Assembly (NCBI GenBank): GCA_946886975.1
Contig: CAMPJV010000006.1
Location: 1 to 21,958, forward strand
Direction of reading: 5' to 3'
Length of the DNA: 21,958 bases
From: an uncultured Taibaiella sp.
Lineage (GTDB): Bacteria; Bacteroidota; Bacteroidia; Chitinophagales; Chitinophagaceae
Shown here: positions 14,557 through 21,958 of the stretch, piece after piece
Numbering within the stretch: position 1 is the stretch's first letter
How the letters are laid out: each line of letters opens with the position of its first letter
Translations under genes and position numbers: made by a program
The notes under the pieces: generated by a model
What the model was told of the DNA's origin: nothing
Databases searched by the model: none
The model's input: only the letters and a program-made list of their open reading frames with translations

Positions 14557-15729
14557 CTAATGCTCATGCACCTCGCCTGCATTGGTCATCTTCGCCATAA
14601 GGAAGAAGGCTCCGTTTAGAACGACCTTTGTGCCCGCGGGCAGGCTCACGACAGGCTTTATCTCTGTATATCCTACGTCAGATGCGCCCCGCATTACCTG
14701 TATTCTTTCAAAGCTTGTGACAGAGTCTGCATGATCGGCGGGTTTATTTCCGGTGAGAGCGAAGATGTAATCCTTGCCGCCTTTGTTCACTACGGCTTCA
14801 TCCGGAACGGAGGGGTAGACGTTTTCGCCAAGACTTATCCTTGCCGTCACGCTCATTCCTTCGATCAATCCTGTTTTGTCATTAATTACATGTGCGTGTA
14901 CCGGTACTGCCTTGGAATCATTAGCAAAGGCGGTGCCTATTGAATAGACGGTCGCATCGTACTCCTTGCCGGGACTGTTGGTGAGGGTAAAGTGAATTGT
15001 TTGCCCGGATTTAACCTTCTGCAAATCTTTTTCGTAGACGAAAAGGTCCAGGTGGAGCTCTGAATTGTTGATGATCTCTGCAATAGGGGTATTTGCATCA
15101 ATGACGGAACCTATTTGTGCCCATATATTCGATATAGTGCCGCTGATCGGGGCCAAAACAGCAAGAGTAGAAGAAATGCTTTCTGAGGAGGAGACACCCA
15201 TGGCCGAAAGCTGCTTTTGCAGAGCACTCCTCTGCGCTCGCAGTCCCTCCAGCTCAGCTTCCAGTCTTTCCATGTTTTTGTAAGGGGCCGCATTCCCTTC
15301 TACCAGATCCTTCTGCCGCTGGAGGTCCTTCTCTGTATATTCAACTTGGCTGCGTACGGCGATAAGCCGGTGCTGTATGCCCGACAGTTCGGTATTAGCA
15401 ATTGTCCCAATGACCTGTCCTTTTTTGACGTATTGTCCAGGCTGAACGTTCAAGGTTCTCAAGACCCCGTTTGCAAGGGAAGTGACCAGTGCCTTGTTCT
15501 GCTTTGGCACTTCGAGCGTGCCGCTGACACTTAGTGCCGTTGTGAGATTTTTCATCTCAACACTTCCAAGGGCCACTCCCGCTGCTTTCATCTGCTCCGC
15601 GGTCAGTGATACTACCGTGCTCTCTTCCTGAATCTCTTCCCGCTGTGAGACTGTTTCTGTTTTTCCCCCGCAAGACTGAAGCAGAAGAAACGTGCCGAGG
15701 CTATATAGTGTGATAATTTGGTTCATCAT
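14557..15729 (-). CDS. CzcB/CusB-type periplasmic adaptor of an RND metal efflux pump
   Basis: 390 aa with a lipoprotein signal (lipobox LLLQSC, Cys20), so it is probably anchored in the inner membrane. Barrel-sandwich halves are visible at about 80-115 (VTSLANGVLRTLNVQPGQYVKKGQVIGTI; shown only as a region) and 190-215 (LAPISGTISNIWAQIGSV), split by a helical hairpin (about 120-178, IQHRLIAVRSQVEYTEKDL), followed by the beta-barrel and membrane-proximal domains. It links the inner-membrane transporter to the outer-membrane channel. The C-terminus EVHEH is a short His-rich tail. Its ATG overlaps the czcA stop by 1 nt (TAATG), showing tight coupling. The substrate is set by the transporter, probably a divalent metal. 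Confidence 0.9.
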   Translation of the reverse strand: MMNQIITLYSLGTFLLLQSCGGKTETVSQREEIQEESTVVSLTAEQMKAAGVALGSVEMKNLTTALSVSGTLEVPKQNKALVTSLANGVLRTLNVQPGQYVKKGQVIGTIANTELSGIQHRLIAVRSQVEYTEKDLQRQKDLVEGNAAPYKNMERLEAELEGLRAQRSALQKQLSAMGVSSSESISSTLAVLAPISGTISNIWAQIGSVIDANTPIAEIINNSELHLDLFVYEKDLQKVKSGQTIHFTLTNSPGKEYDATVYSIGTAFANDSKAVPVHAHVINDKTGLIEGMSVTARISLGENVYPSVPDEAVVNKGGKDYIFALTGNKPADHADSVTSFERIQVMRGASDVGYTEIKPVVSLPAGTKVVLNGAFFLMAKMTNAGEVHEH

Positions 15730-18700
15730 TAACGGTTTAAGAAGTAATTAAGTTGTAACGCACTCAAGTTATAATTGTGAAGGGCGTCAATGTAGTTTTT
15801 TCGAATATCAACTGCTTGGCTAAGATATTGAGATAGCTCGGCGAAGCTGATCACTCCGCCCTTGTAGGCAAGGTTGGCTGCGTCAAGAATACTCACCGCT
15901 TGAGCTAGTCCTGTCATTTCGTAGTATTCCAATGACTGGTAACTTTTTTCTAGGGCTTGTTTCGCCTGTTGCGCCTGCCCGTTGAACACTTGCGTCTGGT
16001 ATTGATATATGGTTTGCTGATAATCCTTTTCCAGTCTGGCTGCTCTTATCTTAGCTCTGTAATTGCCAAGCCCCAGCAGTGGTACCCCGACTGTCACAGA
16101 ATACCCCGAATATGCATTACTAAATCCATAGACGCGTTGGGAAAAGACCCTGCCTGATAATTCAGGTAGTGTGCTGAGTCGGGCGACCAGTATGTCTGCC
16201 TGTGCAATATTAACCGCTTGCCGCTGTAGTCCAAGTACGGGGTGATCAGGAGCTTCTGACGGTGGTAACTGCGCCTCTATTTTCCCGAGCGGAACTTCCT
16301 TTGGCAGATACATGGAATCAGTATTCAGCAGCGCTTTCAACTGTAGTTGCTGCGATGCCAGTTCGTTTTGTACGGATGCCAGCTGGACATGTATTTCCTG
16401 GCTCCTGGCATTAGCGGAAAGGCTGTCAAGCCCTGCGCTCTCTCCGGTTCTTGCCCGCAGCCTTGCAATGTCAGCAAGCTCGCTATAGACACTGTCCAAT
16501 TGCTTCCATAGCTGCATACGAGTCTGATGGTACCAAAGCGTGTAATACACCATTTGAACATTCCTTCTTATCTCCAGCTCCTTTATCTGCTTTGAATACC
16601 TCGTTGATCGCACCTGCTCATTCAGCAATGAGCGCCGGGCAGAGTAAACGCCTGGCCATTCTATAGACTGTGATAGGCCGATCTTTAATATACCCTGCCT
16701 GTCTGCTGGCGTAAGGTCCTCATTTTCCGCAAAGATGCCTGTTTTGGGTAAGTTAAACCAGGTACCCACCATAGCCTGCGAACGCCTCAATGAAATATCG
16801 CTGCTCTTTAACTGCAGATTGTTACGAAGCGCTATTTCATAAGCTTCCTCCGCTGAGAGCCGTATCGGATTTTGAAGTGAGCCGGAGCTTTTTTGTCCTT
16901 GTGCCGATGTGCTGAACAAAAGCAGCAGCATGGCTCCCGCGGGCAGGACAGCCCGGGAATGTCTTCCACCAGCTTTAGAGAAAAGGATATACAACAGGGG
17001 GAGCACGATCAAAGTGAGGAACGTAGCTGTAATGAGCCCCCCGATCACAACTGTGGCAAGTGGCTTCTGAACCTCTGCGCCAGCTCCGCTTGAAAGGGCC
17101 ATCGGCAGGAACCCTAATGAAGCTACGGTAGCCGTCATCAGTACAGGTCGAAGTCTGATCCTCGTACCTTCCATCACTCTTCTAATGACATTGTTCATAC
17201 CGTCCTTCGCCAGTTGATTAAATGTGCCAATAAGCACAATGCCGTTCAGCACAGCCACCCCGAACAATGCAATAAAGCCCACACCAGCGGAGATGGAAAA
17301 GGGCATATCCCTTAGCAGTAGCGCAAACACACCACCTATCGCAGACATTGGTATAGCCGTAAATATCAAAGTTGCCTGCTTCGCCGATCTAAAGGTAAAA
17401 TACAGAAGGATAAAGATCAGGAACAGGGCTATCGGGACAGCAACCATCAGCCTTGCGGAGGCCTGCTCGAGATTTTCGAATGTTCCACCGTAGGTGAGAT
17501 AGTAGCCTGGCGGAAGCTGCAACCGGGTCATTTTCCGTTGGATATCCTCAACAACACTTTGCACATCACGTCCTCTTACATTAAAGCCGACAACCACGCG
17601 CCTTTTCGCATCCTCTCTGCTTATCTGAGCAGGACCTTCCTTGAACGACACTTTTGCGACCTGGCTCAGCGGCACTTGATTACCGCTTGCAATAGGTATG
17701 TAGAGATTGGCCACGTCATTGATAGAAGTTCTGTGACTACTATCCAGTCGTACTACAAGATCAAATTTTCTTTCATCTTCATAGACAACTCCTGCCTTTG
17801 TTCCGGCAAAGGCTGCTGTAACTATCTGATTTACGTCAGATATATTTATGCCATAAGCAGCCATTTGAGTTCTATTATACTCAATGGTGATCTGAGGCAG
17901 GCCGGCTGTTTGTTCAATCTGAGGATCGCTAGCGCCTTCCACAGACGCAACTACTTCAGCAACTTTAGGTGCCAGCTCAGCAAGGGTAGCAATGTTCTCA
18001 CCAAATATCTTTATCGCCACATCCTGGCGTACCCCTGTCATCAGCTCATTAAATCGCATTTGGATAGGCTGATTGGCTTCAAAGAATACACCCGGTATCG
18101 TTTCCAGCTTTTCCAGCATCAGCCGTGAGAGTTCATTATAGTCTGAGGTCGTTGTCCATTCGTTCTTATCCTTTAATACGATGATAAGATCAGATGTCTC
18201 CGGAGGCATCGGATCTGTTGGAATTTCCGCACTGCCCGTTTTACCAACCACTTGTTTCACCTCGGGAAAGGACATTATAATGCGCTGAGCCTGCAATGAT
18301 GTCTCTATGCTTTGTGACAGTGAAGCACCCTGCGGCAGGATACAATGAAAGGCGTAGTCACCTTCCTGGAGCTGAGGCAGAAATTCACCGCCCATTCTGC
18401 TGAAGGCGAATAATGTAATCAGCAGCAGCGAACTGGCTATACCCACCACCAAGTATCTCATCTTAATAGACCATTTTAGTATGGGCTGATACTTCCGTTG
18501 GAAGAATTCCATCATTCGATCTGAGATGTTCCTTTTGTGCCCGGGCGTTTTTTTTAATACCAACGCACACATCATAGGAATGTAGGTAAGAGAAAGGATA
18601 AGTGCTCCCAGAATGGCAAAGGCTACTGTCTGTGCCATAGGCCTGAACATCTTCCCCTCTATGCCAACAAGGGTAAGTATAGGTATGTATACGATAAGGA

Positions 18701-20063
18701 TGATAATCTCACCAAATGCCGCACTACTCCTGATGCGTGAAGCGGAAGTATAAACTTCCTGGTCCATTTCTGACTGTGTAAGTACCTTCCTCGTTTTACG
18801 CAAGCCAAGATGATGCATGGTAGCTTCTACTATAATTACCGCTCCGTCCACAATCAGGCCAAAGTCTATAGCTCCCAGTGACATAAGATTGGCGCTCACT
18901 CCAAACACATTCATCATGCCGAGTGCAAACATCATTGAGAGGGGAATGGCTGAGGCGACGATAAGACCAGCTCTTAAGTTCCCGAGGAAGAGGACTAGCA
19001 CGAAAATAACTATAAGTGCACCCTCAATCAGGTTCGTCTCTACAGTTCCGATTGCCCTGTCCACAAGGTTGGTCCTGTCCAGGAAGGGTTCTATCTCAAT
19101 ATCTGCAGGAAGTGATTTCCTGATCGTTTCCATCTTATTCTTCACTCCTGCCACCACTTTTGCGCTGTTTGCACCCTTGAGCATCATGACCATGCCCCCA
19201 ACCACCTCTGTTTCTCCATTCCGGGTCATCGCACCGTATCTGATTGCATTTCCGATTCGAGGTGTAGCCACATGCCTTACCAGGACAGGTATGTTATTTA
19301 CGCTTTTGATTACGATGTTACCAATATCCTCAAGAGAAGAAACAAGTCCAATGCCCCTGATGAAGTAGGCGTTGGGCTTCTTGTCGATGTAAGCGCCTCC
19401 TGTATTGGCGTTGTTCTTTTCCAGAGCCTGCAAGAGCTCTGCGATGGAAACATTCATTGCCTTTAGCTGGCCAGGGTCTACAGCTACCTCATACTGCTTC
19501 ACGAACCCGCCAAAGGAGTTTACTTCTGCGACTCCAGCTGTGCCATATAGCTGTCGGGCTACAATCCAGTCCTGCATGGTCCGCAGGTCCATTGCCGAGT
19601 ACTTATGCTCAGCTCCTTTCATATGGTGAATCACGTATTGATAAATTTCACCCAAGCCAGTGGAAACAGGCGCCAGCACAGGGGTTCCCATCGCTTCGGG
19701 TATTTCCTTCTCCGCCTCTTTCAGCCGTTCGTTGATTAGCTGGCGGGCAAAGTATATATCCACGTTTTCGTGAAACACCACGGTCACTACAGAAAGGCCA
19801 AAGCGCGAAATAGAGCGGATTTCGGCGAGGTCGGGAAGGGTTCCAAGAGACAGCTCGATAGGCGAGGTGACGAATTGCTCCACCTCTTGGCTGGCCAGGG
19901 TGGGTGCAGTGGTGATGATCTGTACCTGATTATTGGTGATGTCAGGGACGGCATCTACCGGGAGTCTGGTTAGTGAGTATCCTCCCCAGATGATCAGTAT
20001 CAGGGTGAATATGCCAATAGCCAGCTTATTCTTTATTGAGAAATAGATAATCTTATCCAACAT
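15729..20063 (-). CDS. czcA: CzcA-type heavy-metal RND transporter fused to a CzcC/TolC-type outer-membrane channel
   Basis: 1444 aa. Residues 1-1030 form a full HME-RND transporter: 12 membrane helices, two periplasmic loops, and the helix-4 proton-relay signature DFGLIVDGAVIIVE with Asp400, Asp406 and Glu413. This DFG...D.GA form is that of divalent-cation (Zn/Co/Cd/Ni) members. At the CusA methionine positions 573/623/672 I align His573, Thr623 and Glu673, so Cu(I)/Ag(I) export is less likely. Residues ~1036-1057 are a signal-peptide-like segment (RHSRAVLPAGAMLLLLFSTS then AQG), followed by an outer-membrane factor domain (1066-1444) with long helices and an N-terminal LSAEEAYEIALRNN motif. 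The fusion is known in Bacteroidota. The gene follows the DUF6660-like gene by 70 nt and is coupled to the adaptor gene. Confidence 0.93.
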   Translation of the reverse strand: MLDKIIYFSIKNKLAIGIFTLILIIWGGYSLTRLPVDAVPDITNNQVQIITTAPTLASQEVEQFVTSPIELSLGTLPDLAEIRSISRFGLSVVTVVFHENVDIYFARQLINERLKEAEKEIPEAMGTPVLAPVSTGLGEIYQYVIHHMKGAEHKYSAMDLRTMQDWIVARQLYGTAGVAEVNSFGGFVKQYEVAVDPGQLKAMNVSIAELLQALEKNNANTGGAYIDKKPNAYFIRGIGLVSSLEDIGNIVIKSVNNIPVLVRHVATPRIGNAIRYGAMTRNGETEVVGGMVMMLKGANSAKVVAGVKNKMETIRKSLPADIEIEPFLDRTNLVDRAIGTVETNLIEGALIVIFVLVLFLGNLRAGLIVASAIPLSMMFALGMMNVFGVSANLMSLGAIDFGLIVDGAVIIVEATMHHLGLRKTRKVLTQSEMDQEVYTSASRIRSSAAFGEIIILIVYIPILTLVGIEGKMFRPMAQTVAFAILGALILSLTYIPMMCALVLKKTPGHKRNISDRMMEFFQRKYQPILKWSIKMRYLVVGIASSLLLITLFAFSRMGGEFLPQLQEGDYAFHCILPQGASLSQSIETSLQAQRIIMSFPEVKQVVGKTGSAEIPTDPMPPETSDLIIVLKDKNEWTTTSDYNELSRLMLEKLETIPGVFFEANQPIQMRFNELMTGVRQDVAIKIFGENIATLAELAPKVAEVVASVEGASDPQIEQTAGLPQITIEYNRTQMAAYGINISDVNQIVTAAFAGTKAGVVYEDERKFDLVVRLDSSHRTSINDVANLYIPIASGNQVPLSQVAKVSFKEGPAQISREDAKRRVVVGFNVRGRDVQSVVEDIQRKMTRLQLPPGYYLTYGGTFENLEQASARLMVAVPIALFLIFILLYFTFRSAKQATLIFTAIPMSAIGGVFALLLRDMPFSISAGVGFIALFGVAVLNGIVLIGTFNQLAKDGMNNVIRRVMEGTRIRLRPVLMTATVASLGFLPMALSSGAGAEVQKPLATVVIGGLITATFLTLIVLPLLYILFSKAGGRHSRAVLPAGAMLLLLFSTSAQGQKSSGSLQNPIRLSAEEAYEIALRNNLQLKSSDISLRRSQAMVGTWFNLPKTGIFAENEDLTPADRQGILKIGLSQSIEWPGVYSARRSLLNEQVRSTRYSKQIKELEIRRNVQMVYYTLWYHQTRMQLWKQLDSVYSELADIARLRARTGESAGLDSLSANARSQEIHVQLASVQNELASQQLQLKALLNTDSMYLPKEVPLGKIEAQLPPSEAPDHPVLGLQRQAVNIAQADILVARLSTLPELSGRVFSQRVYGFSNAYSGYSVTVGVPLLGLGNYRAKIRAARLEKDYQQTIYQYQTQVFNGQAQQAKQALEKSYQSLEYYEMTGLAQAVSILDAANLAYKGGVISFAELSQYLSQAVDIRKNYIDALHNYNLSALQLNYFLNR

Positions 20064-20094
20064 AGATATAGTATAAGTTGAAATGTGCAGTACC

Positions 20095-20115
20095 GCAGAT
20101 CCGTATAGGACCTGC
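20095..20115 (-). other. Stem-loop in the gap between the DUF6660-like gene and czcA
   Basis: The arms GCAGATCC (20095-20102) and GGACCTGC (20108-20115) pair with one mismatch around a 5-nt loop. On the minus strand it lies 18 nt after the upstream stop and 31 nt before the czcA ATG. No T-run follows, so it is not a usual terminator; it might tune expression between the two genes or be chance. Confidence 0.3.
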
Positions 20116-20133
20116 CGGTTCAGAAAAAATATG

Positions 20134-20472
20134 TCATCCCTGTACTAACTGCGGAGGTTGCCAGACCAGAAGAGAAATATCTTTGAGGTCGCCTGTAATA
20201 TATTGAGTATACGTTGGCTGGTCAGCGAAAACAAATTGCTCATGAATGGTGGCTGACGTATCAGTCATAGTACATCCCGCACAACAGACACAGTAACAAT
20301 GTGGGGAGCAAAGATCACGACCATCGTTATGATCTTCATGACAATGATGGGCTGTCTTACTTAGTCCAACCTCTTGTTTCACCTTCATCGAGGGCATAGG
20401 AGTCACGTCTGCACAAGGTATGCAGCATAGCACAAGCACAAGAACAGCTAACAAGAGGGCGGTTGCTTTCAC
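20134..20472 (-). CDS. DUF6660-like exported Cys/His-rich small protein
   Basis: 112 aa from GTG at 20472; an in-frame TTG at 20481 would add three residues but overlaps a possible -7 box. It has a hydrophobic signal segment (KATALLLAVLVLVLCCIPCAD), a His/Asp-rich patch (HHCHEDHNDG), a Cys cluster (CSPHCYCVCCAGC) and a C-terminus VWQPPQLVQG. This matches my memory of DUF6660, small exported proteins found just before CusA/CzcA-type genes in Bacteroidota. Metal binding by the Cys/His cluster is likely but unproven. It probably leads the czc operon. What it does for the pump is unknown. Confidence 0.75.
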   Translation of the reverse strand: MKATALLLAVLVLVLCCIPCADVTPMPSMKVKQEVGLSKTAHHCHEDHNDGRDLCSPHCYCVCCAGCTMTDTSATIHEQFVFADQPTYTQYITGDLKDISLLVWQPPQLVQG

Positions 20473-20478
20473 GCACTG

Positions 20479-20486
20479 CAAAAATA
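20479..20486 (-). promoter_or_regulatory. Possible -7 box before the DUF6660-like gene
   Basis: The minus strand reads TATTTTTG, fitting TAnnTTTG, with its last G 6 nt before the GTG at 20472. If real, the transcript would have almost no leader, and the TTG start at 20481 would be excluded. No -33 element is seen at the right spacing, so this is weak. Confidence 0.3.
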
Positions 20487-20538
20487 AGGCTTATTAAATC
20501 AGCGCGTCGTACAACTATAAGAACAAGTCGCTCCTCTC

Positions 20539-20572
20539 AAAAGAGAGCGAACCCCAGATTAGTAGGGTTCGC
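20539..20572 (-). terminator. Rho-independent-like terminator after the His-rich lipoprotein gene
   Basis: GCGAACCC (20547-20554) and GGGTTCGC (20565-20572) are perfect 8-bp inverted arms with a 10-nt loop. On the minus strand the stem is followed by TCTCTTTT (20546-20539). It begins 11 nt past the stop codon at 20584-20586. It separates the lipoprotein gene group from the czc operon. Confidence 0.65.
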
Positions 20573-20583
20573 CCTGCCCGGCA

Positions 20584-21021
20584 TTACTGAAAATCAGTAT
20601 CCATATCCACCATGTCCTCCTGGAGTTCCGCATATGCCTTTTCTCTGTTACCCGAGGAGTTTTTAAGTGCCTTCAGGTGCTGCAGATAATCCTCCAGCCA
20701 TACATGCAGTGCGTCATGATCCGGACCGTCCATACGACACTCACTGATTAACTTGTCCGTTTCATATTGCAGCTTGTCCCCGAGCTGGCCCAGGTCCTTC
20801 CCTGAAGAAGGTCCCTGCAGCAAACCCTTGATATTCGCAATATTTGAACGAGTGCTTTCATCAAGCTGCCATTTCTTATCCGGAGCTTCCACGTCATTGC
20901 GGGTGGCGTGTTGATGAGGCGCATCAACGCTGGTTTCACTTTCAGCGTTATGTTCATGTTCTGCGGAACCAGAGCAGGAGGCAAACAAAAGAAGCCCTGC
21001 TGCTATTATTATTTTAATCAT
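20584..21021 (-). CDS. His-rich lipoprotein of unknown function
   Basis: 145 aa with a lipoprotein signal (IIIAAGLLLFASC, Cys16). The mature N-terminus is His/Glu-rich (EHEHNAESETSVDAPHQHAT; residues 21-40). A helical domain follows (about 55-135) with Cys95, Met97 and the block HDALHVWLEDYLQHLKALK. The His-rich stretch and soft-metal ligands suggest binding of copper or zinc in the periplasm. I do not recognise a named family. It lies 27 nt after the DUF2231-like gene and is probably co-transcribed with it. A terminator follows, so it may be expressed apart from czc. Confidence 0.75.
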   Translation of the reverse strand: MIKIIIAAGLLLFASCSGSAEHEHNAESETSVDAPHQHATRNDVEAPDKKWQLDESTRSNIANIKGLLQGPSSGKDLGQLGDKLQYETDKLISECRMDGPDHDALHVWLEDYLQHLKALKNSSGNREKAYAELQEDMVDMDTDFQ

Positions 21022-21048
21022 AGCGTTTTCTTTTTATTATTTTAGATT

Positions 21049-21558
21049 TTAGTGTTCATCCTTGTAGTTCGCCTCTTGATAATCCTCACTGGCGCTGTTT
21101 TGAGCTCCTCCTGTTACAAACCCGGTATGAATCTCCGGGTGGCGAATCTGGCCGCCTAAATGCGCTGTATAACCCATTGTTCCCGCTGCTGCCAAAGCAA
21201 AAGCCAGGACTGGGTAAACAAGGATAGCGGAGACAGATTTACCAGATATCTTGATAAGGCTTGTGGCAGCCAATATGGCGGCTGATATTACGATCCACAG
21301 GGACACTTCAGCAAAGTGCTCATGGTCTTCAATAGTTGATTCCAGAATGGCGGGAATACGTTCTGCCACTTCCTCAGCGCCTTCGCCGGTCAGAAATGCC
21401 GGTATGGCGAAAACCCCGGCAGCCACCAGCGTCCACAAAGAGACCTGGGAAACTGTTTTATTCTTTGTTATAATAGAGGCGATCATGGTGACGACCCCAA
21501 ATAATGTGAGCATAACCGGCACGTGTGTCAATGCCAGATGAATTTGTGCTTGATTCAT
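21049..21558 (-). CDS. DUF2231-like four-helix membrane protein
   Basis: 169 aa with four membrane helices (about 10-30, 38-56, 83-103, 109-129) and conserved-looking His residues near membrane edges: His7 and His12 (IHLALTHVPVMLTLFG), His79/His81 (IEDHEHFAE), His133 (GYTAHLGGQIRHPEIH). This pattern is like DUF2231 and related predicted b-type cytochrome or metal-handling membrane proteins. The paired His could bind heme b or metal ions, but no role is established. The ATG at 21556-21558 starts it. The gene belongs with the neighbouring His-rich lipoprotein gene. Confidence 0.75.
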   Translation of the reverse strand: MNQAQIHLALTHVPVMLTLFGVVTMIASIITKNKTVSQVSLWTLVAAGVFAIPAFLTGEGAEEVAERIPAILESTIEDHEHFAEVSLWIVISAAILAATSLIKISGKSVSAILVYPVLAFALAAAGTMGYTAHLGGQIRHPEIHTGFVTGGAQNSASEDYQEANYKDEH

Positions 21559-21565
21559 AATTAAT

Positions 21566-21607
21566 GATTTGTGTAAATATTCGTTTGTCTTAAATACTAC
21601 ACAAACC
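21566..21607. repeat. Inverted repeat upstream of the DUF2231-like gene
   Basis: GATTTGTGTA (21566-21575) and TACACAAACC (21598-21607) are inverted arms with one mismatch; the inner 8 bp, TTTGTGTA/TACACAAA, are perfect. The spacer is 22 nt and AT-rich. It fills the gap between the partial gene and the DUF2231-like gene, where an operator or promoter would lie. A clear -7 box is not present. Confidence 0.35.
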
Positions 21608-21958
21608 TTGGGGGATGGAACACCCCCGAGAGAGATCCCATTATCAGTGTTCGGGTTTGATATAATGAAAAGCTGCCTTCAAAGTACTGAACACTTGGTG
21701 CCCAATTCCAAAACGACTCAGGCGCACAGGCTTGTAACGCACTGATGGATGTGGCAGTCTTGAACGGAAGCCGACTGTCTTTTTCTTCGTCTCCGTCATC
21801 AGGATGACTCTTCACGTAATGATCATAAAGAAATTCTGACAAGGACAATTCATTGCTGGCTCTATGGTCAAGATAGTGTTCGAACAGCAAGGGCAGCTTC
21901 AATAGTTGTCCTGCCTCTGTAAAGCTTACAGAGAAAATAGCTAGGAGCAATATTGTAA
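21597..21958 (-). CDS. Small exported protein, hypothetical (5' partial)
   Basis: The frame is open to the window edge, so the N-terminus is outside; a TTG at 21950 is in frame but probably internal to a signal peptide (TILLLAIFSVSFTEAG). The mature part reads GQLLKLPLLFEHYLDH, a FLYDHYVKSHPDDGDEEKDSRLPFK-like acidic region (residues about 40-65 of the visible part) and ends VFHPPRFV. Bacteroidota carry many such small exported proteins near metal-efflux genes, with a GQLLKLP-x-L-x-x-HY start and an HPP-R end. The family has no named function that I know. It probably leads the operon with the DUF2231-like and lipoprotein genes. Confidence 0.65.
   Translation of the reverse strand, partial: TILLLAIFSVSFTEAGQLLKLPLLFEHYLDHRASNELSLSEFLYDHYVKSHPDDGDEEKDSRLPFKTATSISALQACAPESFWNWAPSVQYFEGSFSLYQTRTLIMGSLSGVFHPPRFV

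Noticed and set aside
17538..18128. A 196-codon open frame on the plus strand
   Set aside because: It lies wholly antisense to the well-conserved czcA coding sequence, and its product has no coherent domain pattern. It is a shadow frame.
18817..19368. A 183-codon plus-strand frame rich in Ser, Thr and Ile
   Set aside because: Antisense to the RND part of czcA; the low-complexity product reflects the hydrophobic codons of the opposite strand.
1..21958. Mobile elements, CRISPR arrays, tRNA or rRNA genes
   Set aside because: No transposase or integrase motifs, no regularly spaced direct repeats, and no recognisable RNA gene on either strand by eye.

Overview
The window looks like chromosomal DNA of a member of the Bacteroidota, most likely Chitinophagaceae or a close relative. 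The reasons are a fused ccoN-ccoO, a one-heme CcoP with a long N-terminal membrane extension, a CzcA-CzcC fusion, a response regulator fused to a Crp-type regulator, few Shine-Dalgarno sequences, and several TAnnTTTG-type -7 boxes. The assignment rests on remembered family traits, not on a search. I see no rRNA, tRNA, CRISPR array, insertion sequence or phage gene.

Layout. (1) Positions 1-2092 hold ordinary accessory genes: the 3' part of an Arr-type ADP-ribosyltransferase with an extra N-terminal helical region, converging on two minus-strand genes (a double-domain PhnB/VOC protein and a DUF1801 protein). (2) Positions 2312-11634 are a complete plus-strand cbb3 cytochrome oxidase locus: a Cys/His-rich small protein, ccoI (Cu-ATPase), ccoS, fused ccoNO, ccoQ, ccoP, ccoG, ccoH and a SafE/DsbD_2-type membrane protein. 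ccoS (51 aa) is easy to miss because a false upstream start of ccoN overlaps it. (3) Positions 11731-14306 hold a small coiled-coil protein converging, 2 nt apart, on a soluble PAS histidine kinase and a receiver-Crp/Fnr hybrid regulator whose stop and start codons abut. (4) Positions 14557-21958 are a minus-strand metal-efflux and metal-handling region: an RND adaptor, a CzcA-CzcC fusion, a DUF6660-like Cys/His-rich exported protein, a His-rich lipoprotein, a DUF2231-like four-helix membrane protein, and a partial small exported protein.

How they fit together. The cco genes encode the subunits of a high-affinity terminal oxidase and its assembly factors for copper (CcoI, CcoG, CcoH, possibly the SafE-like protein). 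Beside them, the kinase and hybrid regulator resemble a shortened FixL/FixJ/FixK relay: the FixJ-like receiver and the FixK-like Crp/Fnr DNA-binding part are in one polypeptide. Two Crp/Fnr-like dyads lie upstream of the two parts of the cco locus: AATGAC-N4-GTCATT before the first gene, and TTGA-N6-TCAT about 41 nt before the predicted ccoS start site. The most interesting hypothesis here is that this two-protein relay controls the oxidase genes through those sites. The efflux genes probably export divalent metals, because the CusA methionine triad is replaced.
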